A stretch of DNA of 35,775 nucleotides from Mesorhizobium muleiense (GTDB taxonomy: Bacteria; Pseudomonadota; Alphaproteobacteria; Rhizobiales; Rhizobiaceae): assembly GCF_900099905.1 (NCBI RefSeq), contig NZ_FNEE01000038.1, forward strand, positions 1 through 35,775, written 5' to 3'. A program made the translations under genes and the position numbers. Below, piece after piece: positions 6,313 through 15,094 of the stretch (positions within the stretch are counted from its first letter, which is position 1; each line of letters opens with the position of its first letter). The notes below the pieces were generated by a model. It ran no database searches. It was not told where the DNA came from and worked only from the letters and a program-made list of their open reading frames with translations.

Positions 6313-8304
6313 ATGACCGCATCGCAATCCGCCAAGCCGGCTGCCGAGCTGGACAAGCCGAAACGCGCCTTTCGCCCGCTGCCGGTGCCGCAGGTCGATG
6401 TGCGCGGCTTCTGGGGTGACCGTGCCGATGCCGTCGCCACCACGACCGCCGACATCCTCTATGACCGCTGCGTCGAGGCGCGCATGCTCGAGCAGATCGA
6501 TCCGGACCGGCCATCGCCGGGCGTCGTCATTCCGTTCCACTCCCCCTCGCCGGACGAGGCCGCCACCGCCGGCAACGAATTTACCGGCTCGACCGTCACC
6601 ACCCAGATGTTCTGGGACTCTGACTGGGGCAAGACCATCGAGACCGCCGCCTATTCGCTGTACCGCCGCCGCAACGACGCGCTGGAGAAGAAGATCGACG
6701 CCGTCATCGACATGTACGGCAGACTGCAGCAGCCCGACGGCTATCTGTCGAGCTGGTACCAGCGCATCCAGCCCGGCCTGCGCTGGACCAATCTGCGCGA
6801 CTGCCACGAGCTCTACTGCGCCGGCCATCTGATCGAAGGCGCGGTCGCCTACTACCAGGCGACGGGAAAACGCAAGCTGCTCGACATCATGTGCCGCTAT
6901 GCCGACCATATCGCCGAGACCTTCGGCGCCGAGCCCGGCAAGAGGAAAGGCTATTGCGGCCATGAGGAGATCGAACTGGCGCTGGTCAAGCTCGCGCGGG
7001 TCACCGGCGAGCAGAAGTACATGGACCTGGCAAAATACTTCATCGACCAGCGCGGCCTTGAGCCGCATTATTTCGACGAGGAGGCGCGTGCCCGCGGCGC
7101 CGACCCAAAAGCCTATCATTTCAAGACCTACGAATACGGCCAGTCGCACAAGCCGGTGCGCGAGCAGGACAAGGTCGTCGGCCATGCGGTGAGGGCGATG
7201 TATCTCTATTCCGGGATGGCCGATATCGCGACCGAATATGGCGACGACACGCTGCGGGCGGCGCTCGACCGGCTGTGGGACGACCTCACCACCAAGAACC
7301 TCTACATCACCGGCGGCCTCGGGCCGTCGTCGCACAATGAGGGCTTTACATCAGACTACGACCTGCCCAACGAAACCGCTTATGCCGAGACCTGCGCTTC
7401 GGTCGGACTGGTGTTCTGGGCGAGCCGCATGCTCGGCATGGGCCCCAATGCGCGTTACGCCGACATGATGGAGCGGGCTCTCTACAACGGCTCGATTTCG
7501 GGCCTGTCGCTCGACGGCTCGCTGTTCTTCTATGAAAATCCGCTGGAAAGCCGGGGCAAGCACAACCGCTGGAAATGGCACCGCTGCCCGTGCTGCCCAC
7601 CCAATATCGGCCGCATGGTCGCCTCGATCGGCAGTTATTTCTACGGCCTGTCCGGCGATGCCCTTGCCGTCCATCTCTATGGAAACAGCACGGCTCGTTT
7701 CGATATCGCAGGAACGCAAACGGAGCTGCGCCAGACCAGCAACTATCCATGGGACGGCGCGGTCTCGATCACGATCGAGCCCGAGGCGCCGACGACATTT
7801 ACCTTGCACCTGCGCCTGCCGGCCTGGTGCCGCAAGGCGGCGCTCAAGGTGAACGGGGAGGCGGTCGATCTGCAGGCGGTTACCAGCGACGGCTATGCCG
7901 CGATCCGGCGCGAATGGCGCAAGGGCGACCAGGTCGAGCTCGACCTCGAAATGGCCATCGACCGGCTCTATGCCAACCCGCAGGTGCGGCAGGATATCGG
8001 CCGCGTCGCGCTTGCCCGCGGCCCGCTGATCTATTGCGTCGAGGAGACCGACAATGCCGGCCAGCTGCACCGCATCGCCTTGCCGCCGACAGCCGAGATC
8101 GAGGCGCATCAGCAGCCGAACCTTTTGGGCGGCGTCGTGACGCTTTCGGCTGTTGCCAGGAAAGAGAAGTTTGAAGACTGGGACAACGGCCTCTACCGCC
8201 CCGAACCGCCGGCGGTTGAAGAGTCAAAAATCACCGCTGTGCCGTATTTTGCCTGGGACAACCGCGATCCCGGCGAGATGCTGGTCTGGCTGAGAGACTC
8301 GTGA
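6313..8304 (+). CDS. GH127 beta-L-arabinofuranosidase (DUF1680 family)
   Basis: A 663-residue glycoside hydrolase with an (alpha/alpha)6-barrel and C-terminal beta domains. It has the signature residues of GH127, whose characterised member HypBA1 uses a zinc-bound cysteine nucleophile. Seen here are Glu343 (HNEGF), in the position of the acid/base, Glu359 and Cys361 (AETCAS), and Cys427-Cys428 (CPCCPPN), matching the zinc site and nucleophile. All key residues are present, so it is probably active. No signal peptide is visible, so hydrolysis would be cytoplasmic after import. Beta-linked L-arabinofuranose occurs on plant extensins and other hydroxyproline-rich proteins, fitting a plant-associated lifestyle. 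A TTG at 6310 could also start the frame; the ATG at 6313 is preferred. Confidence 0.92.
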   Translation: MTASQSAKPAAELDKPKRAFRPLPVPQVDVRGFWGDRADAVATTTADILYDRCVEARMLEQIDPDRPSPGVVIPFHSPSPDEAATAGNEFTGSTVTTQMFWDSDWGKTIETAAYSLYRRRNDALEKKIDAVIDMYGRLQQPDGYLSSWYQRIQPGLRWTNLRDCHELYCAGHLIEGAVAYYQATGKRKLLDIMCRYADHIAETFGAEPGKRKGYCGHEEIELALVKLARVTGEQKYMDLAKYFIDQRGLEPHYFDEEARARGADPKAYHFKTYEYGQSHKPVREQDKVVGHAVRAMYLYSGMADIATEYGDDTLRAALDRLWDDLTTKNLYITGGLGPSSHNEGFTSDYDLPNETAYAETCASVGLVFWASRMLGMGPNARYADMMERALYNGSISGLSLDGSLFFYENPLESRGKHNRWKWHRCPCCPPNIGRMVASIGSYFYGLSGDALAVHLYGNSTARFDIAGTQTELRQTSNYPWDGAVSITIEPEAPTTFTLHLRLPAWCRKAALKVNGEAVDLQAVTSDGYAAIRREWRKGDQVELDLEMAIDRLYANPQVRQDIGRVALARGPLIYCVEETDNAGQLHRIALPPTAEIEAHQQPNLLGGVVTLSAVARKEKFEDWDNGLYRPEPPAVEESKITAVPYFAWDNRDPGEMLVWLRDS

Positions 8305-8379
8305 TCCGTGGACGAAGATGATGCCGCCGACGACAGGGATGTCTTGAATTTGCCCCGGCGGCGCTAATTTAGAGGGGAG

Positions 8380-8395
8380 AGTGGCGCTAGCCACT
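8380..8395 (+). other. Short hairpin upstream of the membrane glycosyltransferase gene
   Basis: AGTGGC-gcta-GCCACT is a perfect 6-bp stem with a 4-base loop, ending 7 bases before the proposed GTG start at 8403. It directly follows an AGAGGGGAG stretch (8371-8379). It could influence translation initiation, or simply be chance in GC-rich DNA. Confidence 0.3.
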
Positions 8396-8402
8396 CGAAT
8401 GG

Positions 8403-9578
8403 GTGGAGGCAGAGTTGGCGCTCGAAGATGTCGCGCGTCCGAGCGCTGGTGCTCGCGCCATGGTCATGACCGTCGCGGCGGTGCCGTTGCTGTTCGTGAT
8501 CGGTGGACTGGCCATCCGCTATGCGGCTTTTGCTTCGGTGTCGGAGGAAACAGGTTTCGCGGCTTATGCCCGTGCGCTGTGCCGGTGGGATTGCGCCTGG
8601 TACATTGGCATCAGCGAACAGGGCTATGAGCGTTTTCCCATTCCAAACCACAGCAATGTCGGTCGCTGGAGCTTCTTCCCGCTCTATCCGATGCTGGTGG
8701 CGGCGATCCGGTTTGTTTTCCCATACCCTACGATACTGATCGCGACGGTCACCTCGATTGCCTGCAGCTACGCCGCCTGTCTGGTGGCGTGGCCGCTGCT
8801 CGAGAACAACATGCGGGCCTATGTGATGTATTGCGCGTTTCTGCTCAGCGGCCCGTTCTCGTTCCACTTCACGACCTTCCTGAGCGAACCGCTTTTCGTG
8901 CTGCTGACCTCGTGCGTTTTTCTGGCGCTCAAGCGCTCCAGCTATCTCGCCGCGGGCGTTTCATCCGCGCTGCTGTCGGCGACCAGGCTGGTCGGGGTCT
9001 TCGTCGTCTTTGCAACCGTTATTCAAATGTTCAGCGAGCACCGCCGGCAGGGCGGATCGGCGCTGTCTTTCCCGCGTTGGCTGCTTGGCCGACCGGATCT
9101 GCTGGTCGCTGTCCTCATCTCGCCTGCCGGTTTGTTCGCTTACATCCTGCTCCTGTACCTCACCGTCGGAGACGGCTTTGCATTCCTGCACGTCCAGCGC
9201 GCGTTCGGACGGGTGGCGGGCAATCCGCTGGTCTTCCTGTGGGACGGGCTCTCAGCTGTTCCGACCACCGGATGGCTGCCCACGGCGCCGCAATGGAGCG
9301 CGCTCTCCGCGATCGCCGGGCTGGCGCTGTCGGCCGGTCTGGCGGCTCGCAGGCAATATGGCGCGGCACTCTTCTGCGCGCTCTGCATCATCCTGCCGCT
9401 GATCACCAACCTGGCCTCGATGGTCAGATATGTGATTGGGCTTGCGCCCCTGACAATGTTGCTCGTCGTCCTGTTGTCGGCGTCAAGGCTCATTTGGCTC
9501 GCGGCTTTGGTTCTCTTCCTTGGCGCCTGTTATTTGATGACTGTGGCGTGGATCGGAGGCTATCTTGCCCTGGTCTGA
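8403..9578 (+). CDS. PIG-V-like multi-spanning membrane glycosyltransferase (GT-C fold)
   Basis: This 391-residue protein is strongly hydrophobic, with about ten membrane segments. Its first large loop carries WDCAWYIGISEQGYERFP followed by RWSFFPLYPMLV, the pattern of the PIG-V/GT-C mannosyltransferases, where the acidic residue next to the tryptophan is catalytic. Such enzymes use a polyprenyl-phosphate sugar on the outer face of the inner membrane. The sugar and acceptor are unknown. The start is uncertain: GTG at 8403 or ATG at 8460, which would remove 19 residues. The next gene overlaps its 3' end by 14 bases, so they form a unit. A GtrB-like polyprenyl-phosphate glycosyltransferase gene lies about 7 kb to the right and could supply the donor (inference). 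Confidence 0.8.
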   Translation: MEAELALEDVARPSAGARAMVMTVAAVPLLFVIGGLAIRYAAFASVSEETGFAAYARALCRWDCAWYIGISEQGYERFPIPNHSNVGRWSFFPLYPMLVAAIRFVFPYPTILIATVTSIACSYAACLVAWPLLENNMRAYVMYCAFLLSGPFSFHFTTFLSEPLFVLLTSCVFLALKRSSYLAAGVSSALLSATRLVGVFVVFATVIQMFSEHRRQGGSALSFPRWLLGRPDLLVAVLISPAGLFAYILLLYLTVGDGFAFLHVQRAFGRVAGNPLVFLWDGLSAVPTTGWLPTAPQWSALSAIAGLALSAGLAARRQYGAALFCALCIILPLITNLASMVRYVIGLAPLTMLLVVLLSASRLIWLAALVLFLGACYLMTVAWIGGYLALV

Positions 9579-10188
9579 CATTCCGGCCCCGTATCGGCGC
9601 GCCGCCTCGCTTGGCGGCTACGCGCTTGCGGCAGTTCTGGCCGGGTCCGAGATCGTCATCCTAGCGCTTGCTCTCAATCCGAACGTCAACGCCGATTACC
9701 GCGCCTACTACATCGATCAGACGACGACCTGCCTCAATCGCGATGCGACCGGCAGCTACACACTTGGCCAGACGGTGTCGTTCCGGAGCGACGGCGCCAA
9801 ACGGGCAGCCAGCATAAAGGTCTGCGGCTGGTCGGGGTCGGCAGGCGACGGCACCCATTCGCTAGGCGAGACCTCGCGGCTTCGCGTGAAGATACCGCCG
9901 CTCCGCGACAGCCTGATGGCCACGCTGCAAATGGCCGCGGTCATTCGTCCACCGCAGATCACGCAAAGGGTGGTGATCTCGGTGAACGGTGTTCGGGTGC
10001 ATGCGGAGACGCTGTCTGGCAAAGAACCACGAACGGTCTCGTTCGTCGTTCCACCGGCGGCTCTCGGCAAGGCCGATACACTCGAAATCGCCTTCGACTA
10101 TCTCGACGGCATTCCGCCGACTCCGGCCGCCAGCGACATCTACAAGCGCTCCATCAAGCTGGTGTCGTTGCGGCTGGATGCGATTTGA
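9565..10188 (+). CDS. Membrane-anchored protein of unknown function, coupled to the glycosyltransferase
   Basis: A 207-residue protein that I do not recognise with confidence. It begins with a single membrane segment (about residues 17-38), followed by an exported domain rich in alternating beta-like strands with two cysteines (TTCLN and KVCGW). The repeated pattern RVVISVNGVRVHAET looks like the beta-sandwich tails found on some membrane glycosyltransferases (compare the DUF7024 type; from memory only). It starts at a TTG with a well-placed GGAGG (9555-9559) and overlaps the preceding gene by 14 bases. Its last 35 bases overlap the 3' end of the dehydratase gene on the opposite strand. Confidence 0.7.
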   Translation: MPWSDIPAPYRRAASLGGYALAAVLAGSEIVILALALNPNVNADYRAYYIDQTTTCLNRDATGSYTLGQTVSFRSDGAKRAASIKVCGWSGSAGDGTHSLGETSRLRVKIPPLRDSLMATLQMAAVIRPPQITQRVVISVNGVRVHAETLSGKEPRTVSFVVPPAALGKADTLEIAFDYLDGIPPTPAASDIYKRSIKLVSLRLDAI

Positions 10189-11167
10189 GATCACGCTCTG
10201 CGGCCGCCATGATCAAGCTGGCGAAGCGCGTGAGATCCACATTGCCGCCACTGACGATGACACCGATGCGCTGGCCTCGCAGGCTTTGCGATTCACTGCG
10301 AACCGCCGCCGCTGCAAGGCAACCGGTGGGTTCGACCACGATTTTCATGCGCTCGGCGAAAAAATGCATCATTTCGATGAGCGCGTCGTCGCTGACCGTG
10401 GTGATAGCGGCAACCTTGTCGCGGATGACAGGAAAATTATGCGCGCCCAGATGGGTGACGACCGCGCCATCGGCGATGGATTTCGGCACTTCGATGGTGA
10501 CGACCTCACCCCGGGCGAGGGATTGCTGACCATCATTGCCGGCCTCCGGTTCAACCCCGACGACCCGGCAGGCGGGCGCGCATTCCGCCGCCGCCAGTGC
10601 GGCGCCGGCGAGCAGGCCGCCACCGCCAAGGCAGACATAAAGGGCATCGAGCGAGCCGGCCTCCTGGATAAGTTCAAGTGTCGCCGTGCCTTGCCCGGCA
10701 ATCACATCGGGGTGGTCGTAGGGTGGAATGAGGGCGGCTCCCCGCTCGGCGGCGATCCTGCCGCCAATCTCTTCGCGGTTCTCGCTGTAGCGGTCGTAGA
10801 ATATCACTTCGGCGCCATAGCCGCGGGTGGCACGCACCTTCAGCTCGGGCGCATCCCTGGGCATGATGATCGCTGCCTTCACGCCCTTGATCGCGGCCGC
10901 ATAGGCCAGCGCCTGCGCATGATTGCCCGAAGAATAGGCCACCACTCCCCGTGCCCGCACCGAAATATCCAAGGCCAGAAGCGCGTTCATGGCGCCGCGG
11001 AACTTGAAGGCGCCGCTACGCTGGAAGTTCTCGCACTTGAAGAACACCTCGGCGCCGGTGAGCTCGTTGAAGGTGCGCGAGGTCAGCACCGGCGTCCGGT
11101 GGGCCAATCCGGCGAGGCGCGCCGCGGCGGTCAGAACATCGTCGAATGTCGGGATATTGAGGGGCAT
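10154..11167 (-). CDS. PLP-dependent serine/threonine dehydratase family protein (possible beta-hydroxyaspartate dehydratase)
   Basis: A 337-residue fold-type II PLP enzyme. Lys55 in GAFKFRGA is the expected Schiff-base lysine; SSGNHAQ (79-85) and the GGGGLLAG loop are the expected cofactor-binding segments. The length matches single-domain dehydratases without an ACT regulatory domain, so it is catabolic rather than the isoleucine-pathway IlvA. Segments such as PPYDHPDVIAGQGTATLEL and VEPEAGNDGQQSL resemble hydroxyaspartate dehydratases (BhcB) and serine racemase relatives. EutB of ectoine catabolism is another candidate. The divergent neighbour belongs to the ornithine cyclodeaminase family, which also partners BhcB (as BhcD) and EutB (as EutC). 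The substrate is unproven. Confidence 0.88.
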   Translation of the reverse strand: MPLNIPTFDDVLTAAARLAGLAHRTPVLTSRTFNELTGAEVFFKCENFQRSGAFKFRGAMNALLALDISVRARGVVAYSSGNHAQALAYAAAIKGVKAAIIMPRDAPELKVRATRGYGAEVIFYDRYSENREEIGGRIAAERGAALIPPYDHPDVIAGQGTATLELIQEAGSLDALYVCLGGGGLLAGAALAAAECAPACRVVGVEPEAGNDGQQSLARGEVVTIEVPKSIADGAVVTHLGAHNFPVIRDKVAAITTVSDDALIEMMHFFAERMKIVVEPTGCLAAAAVRSESQSLRGQRIGVIVSGGNVDLTRFASLIMAAAERDLKSHPAATTPA

Positions 11168-11392
11168 TGCGGGTCGCCTTCTTCACTTTGCCGATGGTGG
11201 GCCGGCCGATGGGCTGGCTTGTCTGCGACGATACGTGTTTGCGCGAACCGGCGAGCGCATTCGATGGGAAGCTCGGCGCAACATTCGCCCGAATGACGGG
11301 CGACAAACCGCAGGAAATGCGGCTCGTTGGCCAACACCGCTGTCTTCCCCCGAGAACCGCTGGCTAGAATGAGGGAAAGCCGGGGAGATGTC

Positions 11393-12370
11393 ATGTCCGT
11401 CACCGCAGACGAGTCGCAGCTGCTGCTGCTTGCAGGCGATCAGGTCGCGCCGCTGTTGGAGCCGGATGCCGTCCTCGATGCCGTGCGGCGGTCCTTCGAG
11501 CTTCACAGTGCGCGCGAAGGCAGGGTCTTTCCGCTTGTGCGCGAGAACCTGCATACCGGCGGCATTTTCGGTATCAAGTCGGGCGACGTGCCGAGCGCCG
11601 ATCTTCTGGGCTTCAAGGCGGCAGGCTTCTGGCCAGCCAACCGCGAACTCGGCAAGGAGCCGCATCAGGCGACCATCGTGCTTTTCGACCCGCACACCGG
11701 GCGTCCCTTGTGCATCATCGACGGGAACGCCATCACCACCTTGCGCACAGGGGCGGCTGGCGCCATTGGCCTGACCCTGCTGGCCCGCCCCGAAAGCCGG
11801 TCGATCTGCATTTTCGGCACCGGCACCCAGGGCCGGATCCAGCTGCGCCTGGCCCTGCGTGCCATGCCCGGTCTGGACACCATCCATTACCTGACGGCGG
11901 ACGGCCGCCCCGACGCGGCGTTCGAGGCGGCATTCGAGGATTTCGCGCCGGCCCATTCGAACCAAGCCGCCAAAGCTGTCGGCTCGAGCGATATCATCAT
12001 CACCGCGACCCCCGGCAGCGGACCGCTGTTTCCGGCAGAAGCGGTGCGGCCCGGCACGCACATCAACGCCGTCGGTGCCGATACGCAAGGCAAGCGGGAA
12101 CTGCCTGACGGCGTGCTGCGCCGGGTACGGCTCTTTGCCGACGACTGCGAACAATCGGCCGCTGTCGGCGAAGGCCAGTGGGACACCGGCTGCCGGGCAA
12201 TCGAAATCGGCGATCTTCTGACCGGAAAAATTCCGTTCACGCGCGATGCCGCCGACATCACGGTCTTCGATATGACCGGGCTCGCACTGCAGGATCTGAC
12301 GGTCGCGGATATGCTCTGGCGACAGGCCAGGAGCTGGGGCACGGGAACGCGCGTGCCATGGCGCTGGTAG
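11393..12370 (+). CDS. Ornithine cyclodeaminase/mu-crystallin family NAD(P)H-dependent enzyme
   Basis: A 325-residue protein of the OCD/mu-crystallin family. The N-terminal half forms the substrate and dimer domain (with GGIFGIKSG and FKAAGFWPAN, containing the family lysines). The Rossmann half begins with CIFGTGTQG (glycine motif at residues 142-147) and continues with IIITATPGSGPLF. The start at 11393 has GGGGAG at 11382-11387; the frame is open further upstream without a ribosome binding site. It is divergent from the PLP dehydratase, with 225 bp between starts. Family members include ornithine cyclodeaminase, alanine dehydrogenase, iminosuccinate reductase (BhcD) and EutC; context favours an imine reductase or deaminase acting with the dehydratase, but this is not decided by sequence. 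Confidence 0.88.
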   Translation: MSVTADESQLLLLAGDQVAPLLEPDAVLDAVRRSFELHSAREGRVFPLVRENLHTGGIFGIKSGDVPSADLLGFKAAGFWPANRELGKEPHQATIVLFDPHTGRPLCIIDGNAITTLRTGAAGAIGLTLLARPESRSICIFGTGTQGRIQLRLALRAMPGLDTIHYLTADGRPDAAFEAAFEDFAPAHSNQAAKAVGSSDIIITATPGSGPLFPAEAVRPGTHINAVGADTQGKRELPDGVLRRVRLFADDCEQSAAVGEGQWDTGCRAIEIGDLLTGKIPFTRDAADITVFDMTGLALQDLTVADMLWRQARSWGTGTRVPWRW

Positions 12371-12734
12371 GCCGGGCCGAAGCGACCGACGGCGACGGAA
12401 CAAAGCTCGAGACGCGATCTTCGTTGCGCACTGAACAGTCAATCAGCTCGCCCCGAAGGGTCCACTCAAGAAGATCTTCGTCATCGCTGAGAACTGACCA
12501 CAGCTTCCTCTGTCCGAAAGGAACGAACTGCCACGCCGGACTATGGCGGACATGCGCCGTGGACGCGGTGAAGCTGTGTGCCTGAAGCGCGCCTGTATGT
12601 ATTGGATGCCGGAAGAGGGTGCGGCGGCGGCGACCGCATCGGCGAGAGCGGTCATCAAACGGTCCAGATCGCGCCTGAGCCCGTAGGTAACGATCGCTCA
12701 GCGCCCTTTGCTGTTGCCATTGCGGTCAATCGCG
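12371..12734. other. Intergenic region, possible decayed minus-strand gene
   Basis: No intact gene is supported. On the minus strand one frame is open over about 12443-12690 and a second over about 12420-12600. Joined by a frameshift near 12570 they give a stretch with protein-like composition (for example TALADAV, then WQFVPFGQRKLWSVL and LLEWTLRGEL). No start codon or ribosome binding site was found for the combined product. It may be a broken gene or chance. Confidence 0.3.
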
Positions 12735-14060
12735 TCAGAAGGCGCCGACTTCCATTTTGGATCTGTCCGTGAAGCGTGACAGGCGGAATGGCGTCGGATC
12801 GACGCTTGCCGCGTCACCGGCGACCAGATCCGCCGCCAGATGGCCAATGCCGGGACCGGCGCCGAAACCGTGTCCGGAACAGCCTGCGGCGACGAACGCT
12901 CCGCCGATGCTGTCCACCGCCGAAATCACCGGCACTGCGTCCGGTGTGAAGTCGATATACCCGCCCCAGGAAGACACGATGCCGGCATCGGCAATGGCGG
13001 GGAACAGGGCCCTTATCTGCGTCATGATGCTTGCCGCCATTCGCTTGTCCGGAGCGGGATCGAGGACGCGGATGCGCTCAAAGGGAGTCGGCCTGTCGAG
13101 ATGCCAGCGACCGAGTGTTTCCGGGCCTGCGAAGAACGAGCGGCCTATGCCGATCTCGACGGCCTTCAGCCGTTTGATGAACATCGGCAGAAACGGGCGG
13201 GCATAGCGGATCCCCTGCGGCGTGATCTCGAGCGTCGCCCTGCCGCTGGCGGCTATCGTGTAGCTGCCATCGATCCGGCGCGTCAGGGCACCGTCAGAGG
13301 TAAAGATTGCTCCGCCAAGATCCGGTGCCGGACCGGTCCGCAAGGTGGTCTGACGGACGCTGGCCTGCGGCAGCGAAACCGCATGCATGCGCAGGAAAGC
13401 AGAAGCCCAGGCGCCGGCGGCGCACAGCACCGCGTTGGTGCGGATCAGGCCTTTCTCGGTGACGACGCCGCTCACTTGCCCATTGGTGATATCCAGGCCG
13501 CGTGCCGCGCAGTTCTGATGAATGGTCGCGCCACGCTTGCGGGCGCCCTCGGCGATCCGCGGGGCGGCCAGCCAGGGCTCGGCCTTGCCATCGTCTGCCG
13601 CGTGGACGCCGCCCAGCCATTTGCGGCCGCCAGCCGCAGGAACGGCGGCAGTGGCCTCGTCGGCCGTAAGCATCCGCGTCTTGACGTCGAACCGCCGCGC
13701 AACCGCGCGCCACTTGTCCCATTCGGCGAGCTGCTTTGGATCGTCCGTCGCATAGATGAGCCCGCAACGGCGAAAGCCAAGGTCGTGCCCGATCTCTTCG
13801 GTCAGCTCTTGCCACAGCCGCAGCGCCAGATTGGCAAGCGGCAATTCACGTGCATCGCGGTTCTGCCGGCGGCACCAGCCCCAGTTCCGGCTCGACTGTT
13901 CGCAGCCGACATAGCCCTTTTCGATCAGCGCCACCGACAGGCCGCGCCGGGCCAGGCAATAGGCCGCGCTGGCGCCGACAATCCCGCCGCCGATCACCAC
14001 GACGTCCGCTGACCTGGGCAGCGTTTCATCGCTGCTGATGTGGTGGATTAAAGGGGACAT
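12735..14060 (-). CDS. FAD-dependent amine/D-amino-acid oxidoreductase (DAO family)
   Basis: A 441-residue flavoprotein. The N-terminal dinucleotide-binding motif is VVVIGGGIVGASAAYCLARRG, trailed by an acidic residue (ALIEKG). The following SSRNWGWCRRQ segment is where many DAO-family members hold the flavin. The C-terminal GCSGHGFGAGPGIGHLAADL is the second FAD-contact motif. The ATG at 14060 is preferred; the longer frame to 14165 adds a poorly conserved leader. Members of this family oxidise D-amino acids, glycine derivatives or N-methylated amines to imines. It converges with the OCD-family gene and may take part in the same amino-acid pathway (inference). The substrate is unknown. Confidence 0.88.
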   Translation of the reverse strand: MSPLIHHISSDETLPRSADVVVIGGGIVGASAAYCLARRGLSVALIEKGYVGCEQSSRNWGWCRRQNRDARELPLANLALRLWQELTEEIGHDLGFRRCGLIYATDDPKQLAEWDKWRAVARRFDVKTRMLTADEATAAVPAAGGRKWLGGVHAADDGKAEPWLAAPRIAEGARKRGATIHQNCAARGLDITNGQVSGVVTEKGLIRTNAVLCAAGAWASAFLRMHAVSLPQASVRQTTLRTGPAPDLGGAIFTSDGALTRRIDGSYTIAASGRATLEITPQGIRYARPFLPMFIKRLKAVEIGIGRSFFAGPETLGRWHLDRPTPFERIRVLDPAPDKRMAASIMTQIRALFPAIADAGIVSSWGGYIDFTPDAVPVISAVDSIGGAFVAAGCSGHGFGAGPGIGHLAADLVAGDAASVDPTPFRLSRFTDRSKMEVGAF

Positions 14061-14235
14061 GGCGGCCTCTGCAATCAATGATAGCTCGCAGTATCGGCGA
14101 CCGGCGCCGCAGAATGCACTGACTGCAGCGGCATTTTGGTATTTTGCACCGAATCTCGCCGGCATTCGGCGAGTGGCGCGGAAGAGGCGGTTCTATCGTC
14201 CTGTCAGTCTTCCCACTCCAACAGTCCTGGTGCTC

Positions 14236-15072
14236 ATGAACACCCAGTCCGTCACATTCGAACCTTTTGAAGCGCACCATCTTGAGGAAGCGACGGACCT
14301 GTCGCGAGCGGCCGGCTGGCCGCACCGGAATGAAGACTGGGCCATGATCTGGTCCCTGAGCGAAGGTCAGGTCGCGTTGGAAGGCGGCAGGGTGGTGGGA
14401 ACCGCCTTCATGACCCCTTTCGGAAGAACCTGCGCAACTCTCAACGCCATCATCGTCGCTGAGGCAATGCGTGGTCGCGGGCTGGGACGGCGGCTGACCA
14501 CCACCGCGCTCGAGCAGGCCGGCGACCGCGAGTGCCGCCTTACCGCCACGGCCGACGGACTGCCTCTTTATAAAAAGCTGGGTTTTGTCGCGACGCACGA
14601 TGTTCGGCAGCACCAGGGCACCGTCGGGCAGATCAGTGCGCCTCCGGCCGTGGAATGGATCGGGTCCGAGCACCTTCCGACACTCACCGTGCTCGATCGC
14701 GCCGCCTTCGGTGCGGATCGCGCCGCGCTCATGAACGCCTTGGCAGGCGAGGGACGGTTTGCGGCCATCACCAACGCGGACGGCATCGCGGCCTTCGCGG
14801 CCGTGAGGGCATTTGGCAGGGGCGAGGTCGTTGGACCGGTCGTGGCGGAAGATCGCGGTCAGGCGAGAGCCCTGATCGCCTTCATCCTCTCGGGAATGCA
14901 GGGCCGCTTCGTGCGCATCGACATCCCTGAAGACGCCGGCCTTTCACCCTGGCTCGAAGGACTGGGGCTCGCCCATGTGGGCGGGCCGGTTGCCATGCTT
15001 CGGGGCGCAAGCAATATCCCGGGTTCCACGAACGTACGCATCTTTGCCCTGGCCAGCCAGGCCCTCGGCTGA
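14236..15072 (+). CDS. GNAT-family N-acetyltransferase with second C-terminal acetyltransferase-like domain
   Basis: A 278-residue protein with an N-terminal GNAT domain: the acetyl-CoA loop is in EAMRGRGLGRRLTTTALEQA, followed by LPLYKKLGF, the usual GNAT ending. The C-terminal half (from about residue 135) repeats a degenerate acetyltransferase fold with LTVLDRAAFGADRAALMNAL and GRFVRIDIPEDAGLSPWLEG, the arrangement of the YitH-type proteins (Acetyltransf_18). The start at 14236 is chosen because the family begins just before the first beta strand; the frame is open to 14038, without support. It is divergent from the FAD oxidoreductase, with 175 bp between starts. The acceptor substrate is unknown. 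Confidence 0.87.
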   Translation: MNTQSVTFEPFEAHHLEEATDLSRAAGWPHRNEDWAMIWSLSEGQVALEGGRVVGTAFMTPFGRTCATLNAIIVAEAMRGRGLGRRLTTTALEQAGDRECRLTATADGLPLYKKLGFVATHDVRQHQGTVGQISAPPAVEWIGSEHLPTLTVLDRAAFGADRAALMNALAGEGRFAAITNADGIAAFAAVRAFGRGEVVGPVVAEDRGQARALIAFILSGMQGRFVRIDIPEDAGLSPWLEGLGLAHVGGPVAMLRGASNIPGSTNVRIFALASQALG

Positions 15073-15094
15073 GGCCAACTCAGAAGGTCATGGA

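Noticed and set aside
5332..7335. 667-residue open frame on the minus strand
   Set aside because: It is antisense to the second permease and GH127 genes, with no known motif and a composition rich in His, Arg, Asp and Gln, as expected for a shadow frame.
11183..12442. 419-residue open frame on the minus strand
   Set aside because: It is a shadow of the OCD-family gene, which shows the Rossmann and family motifs on the plus strand.
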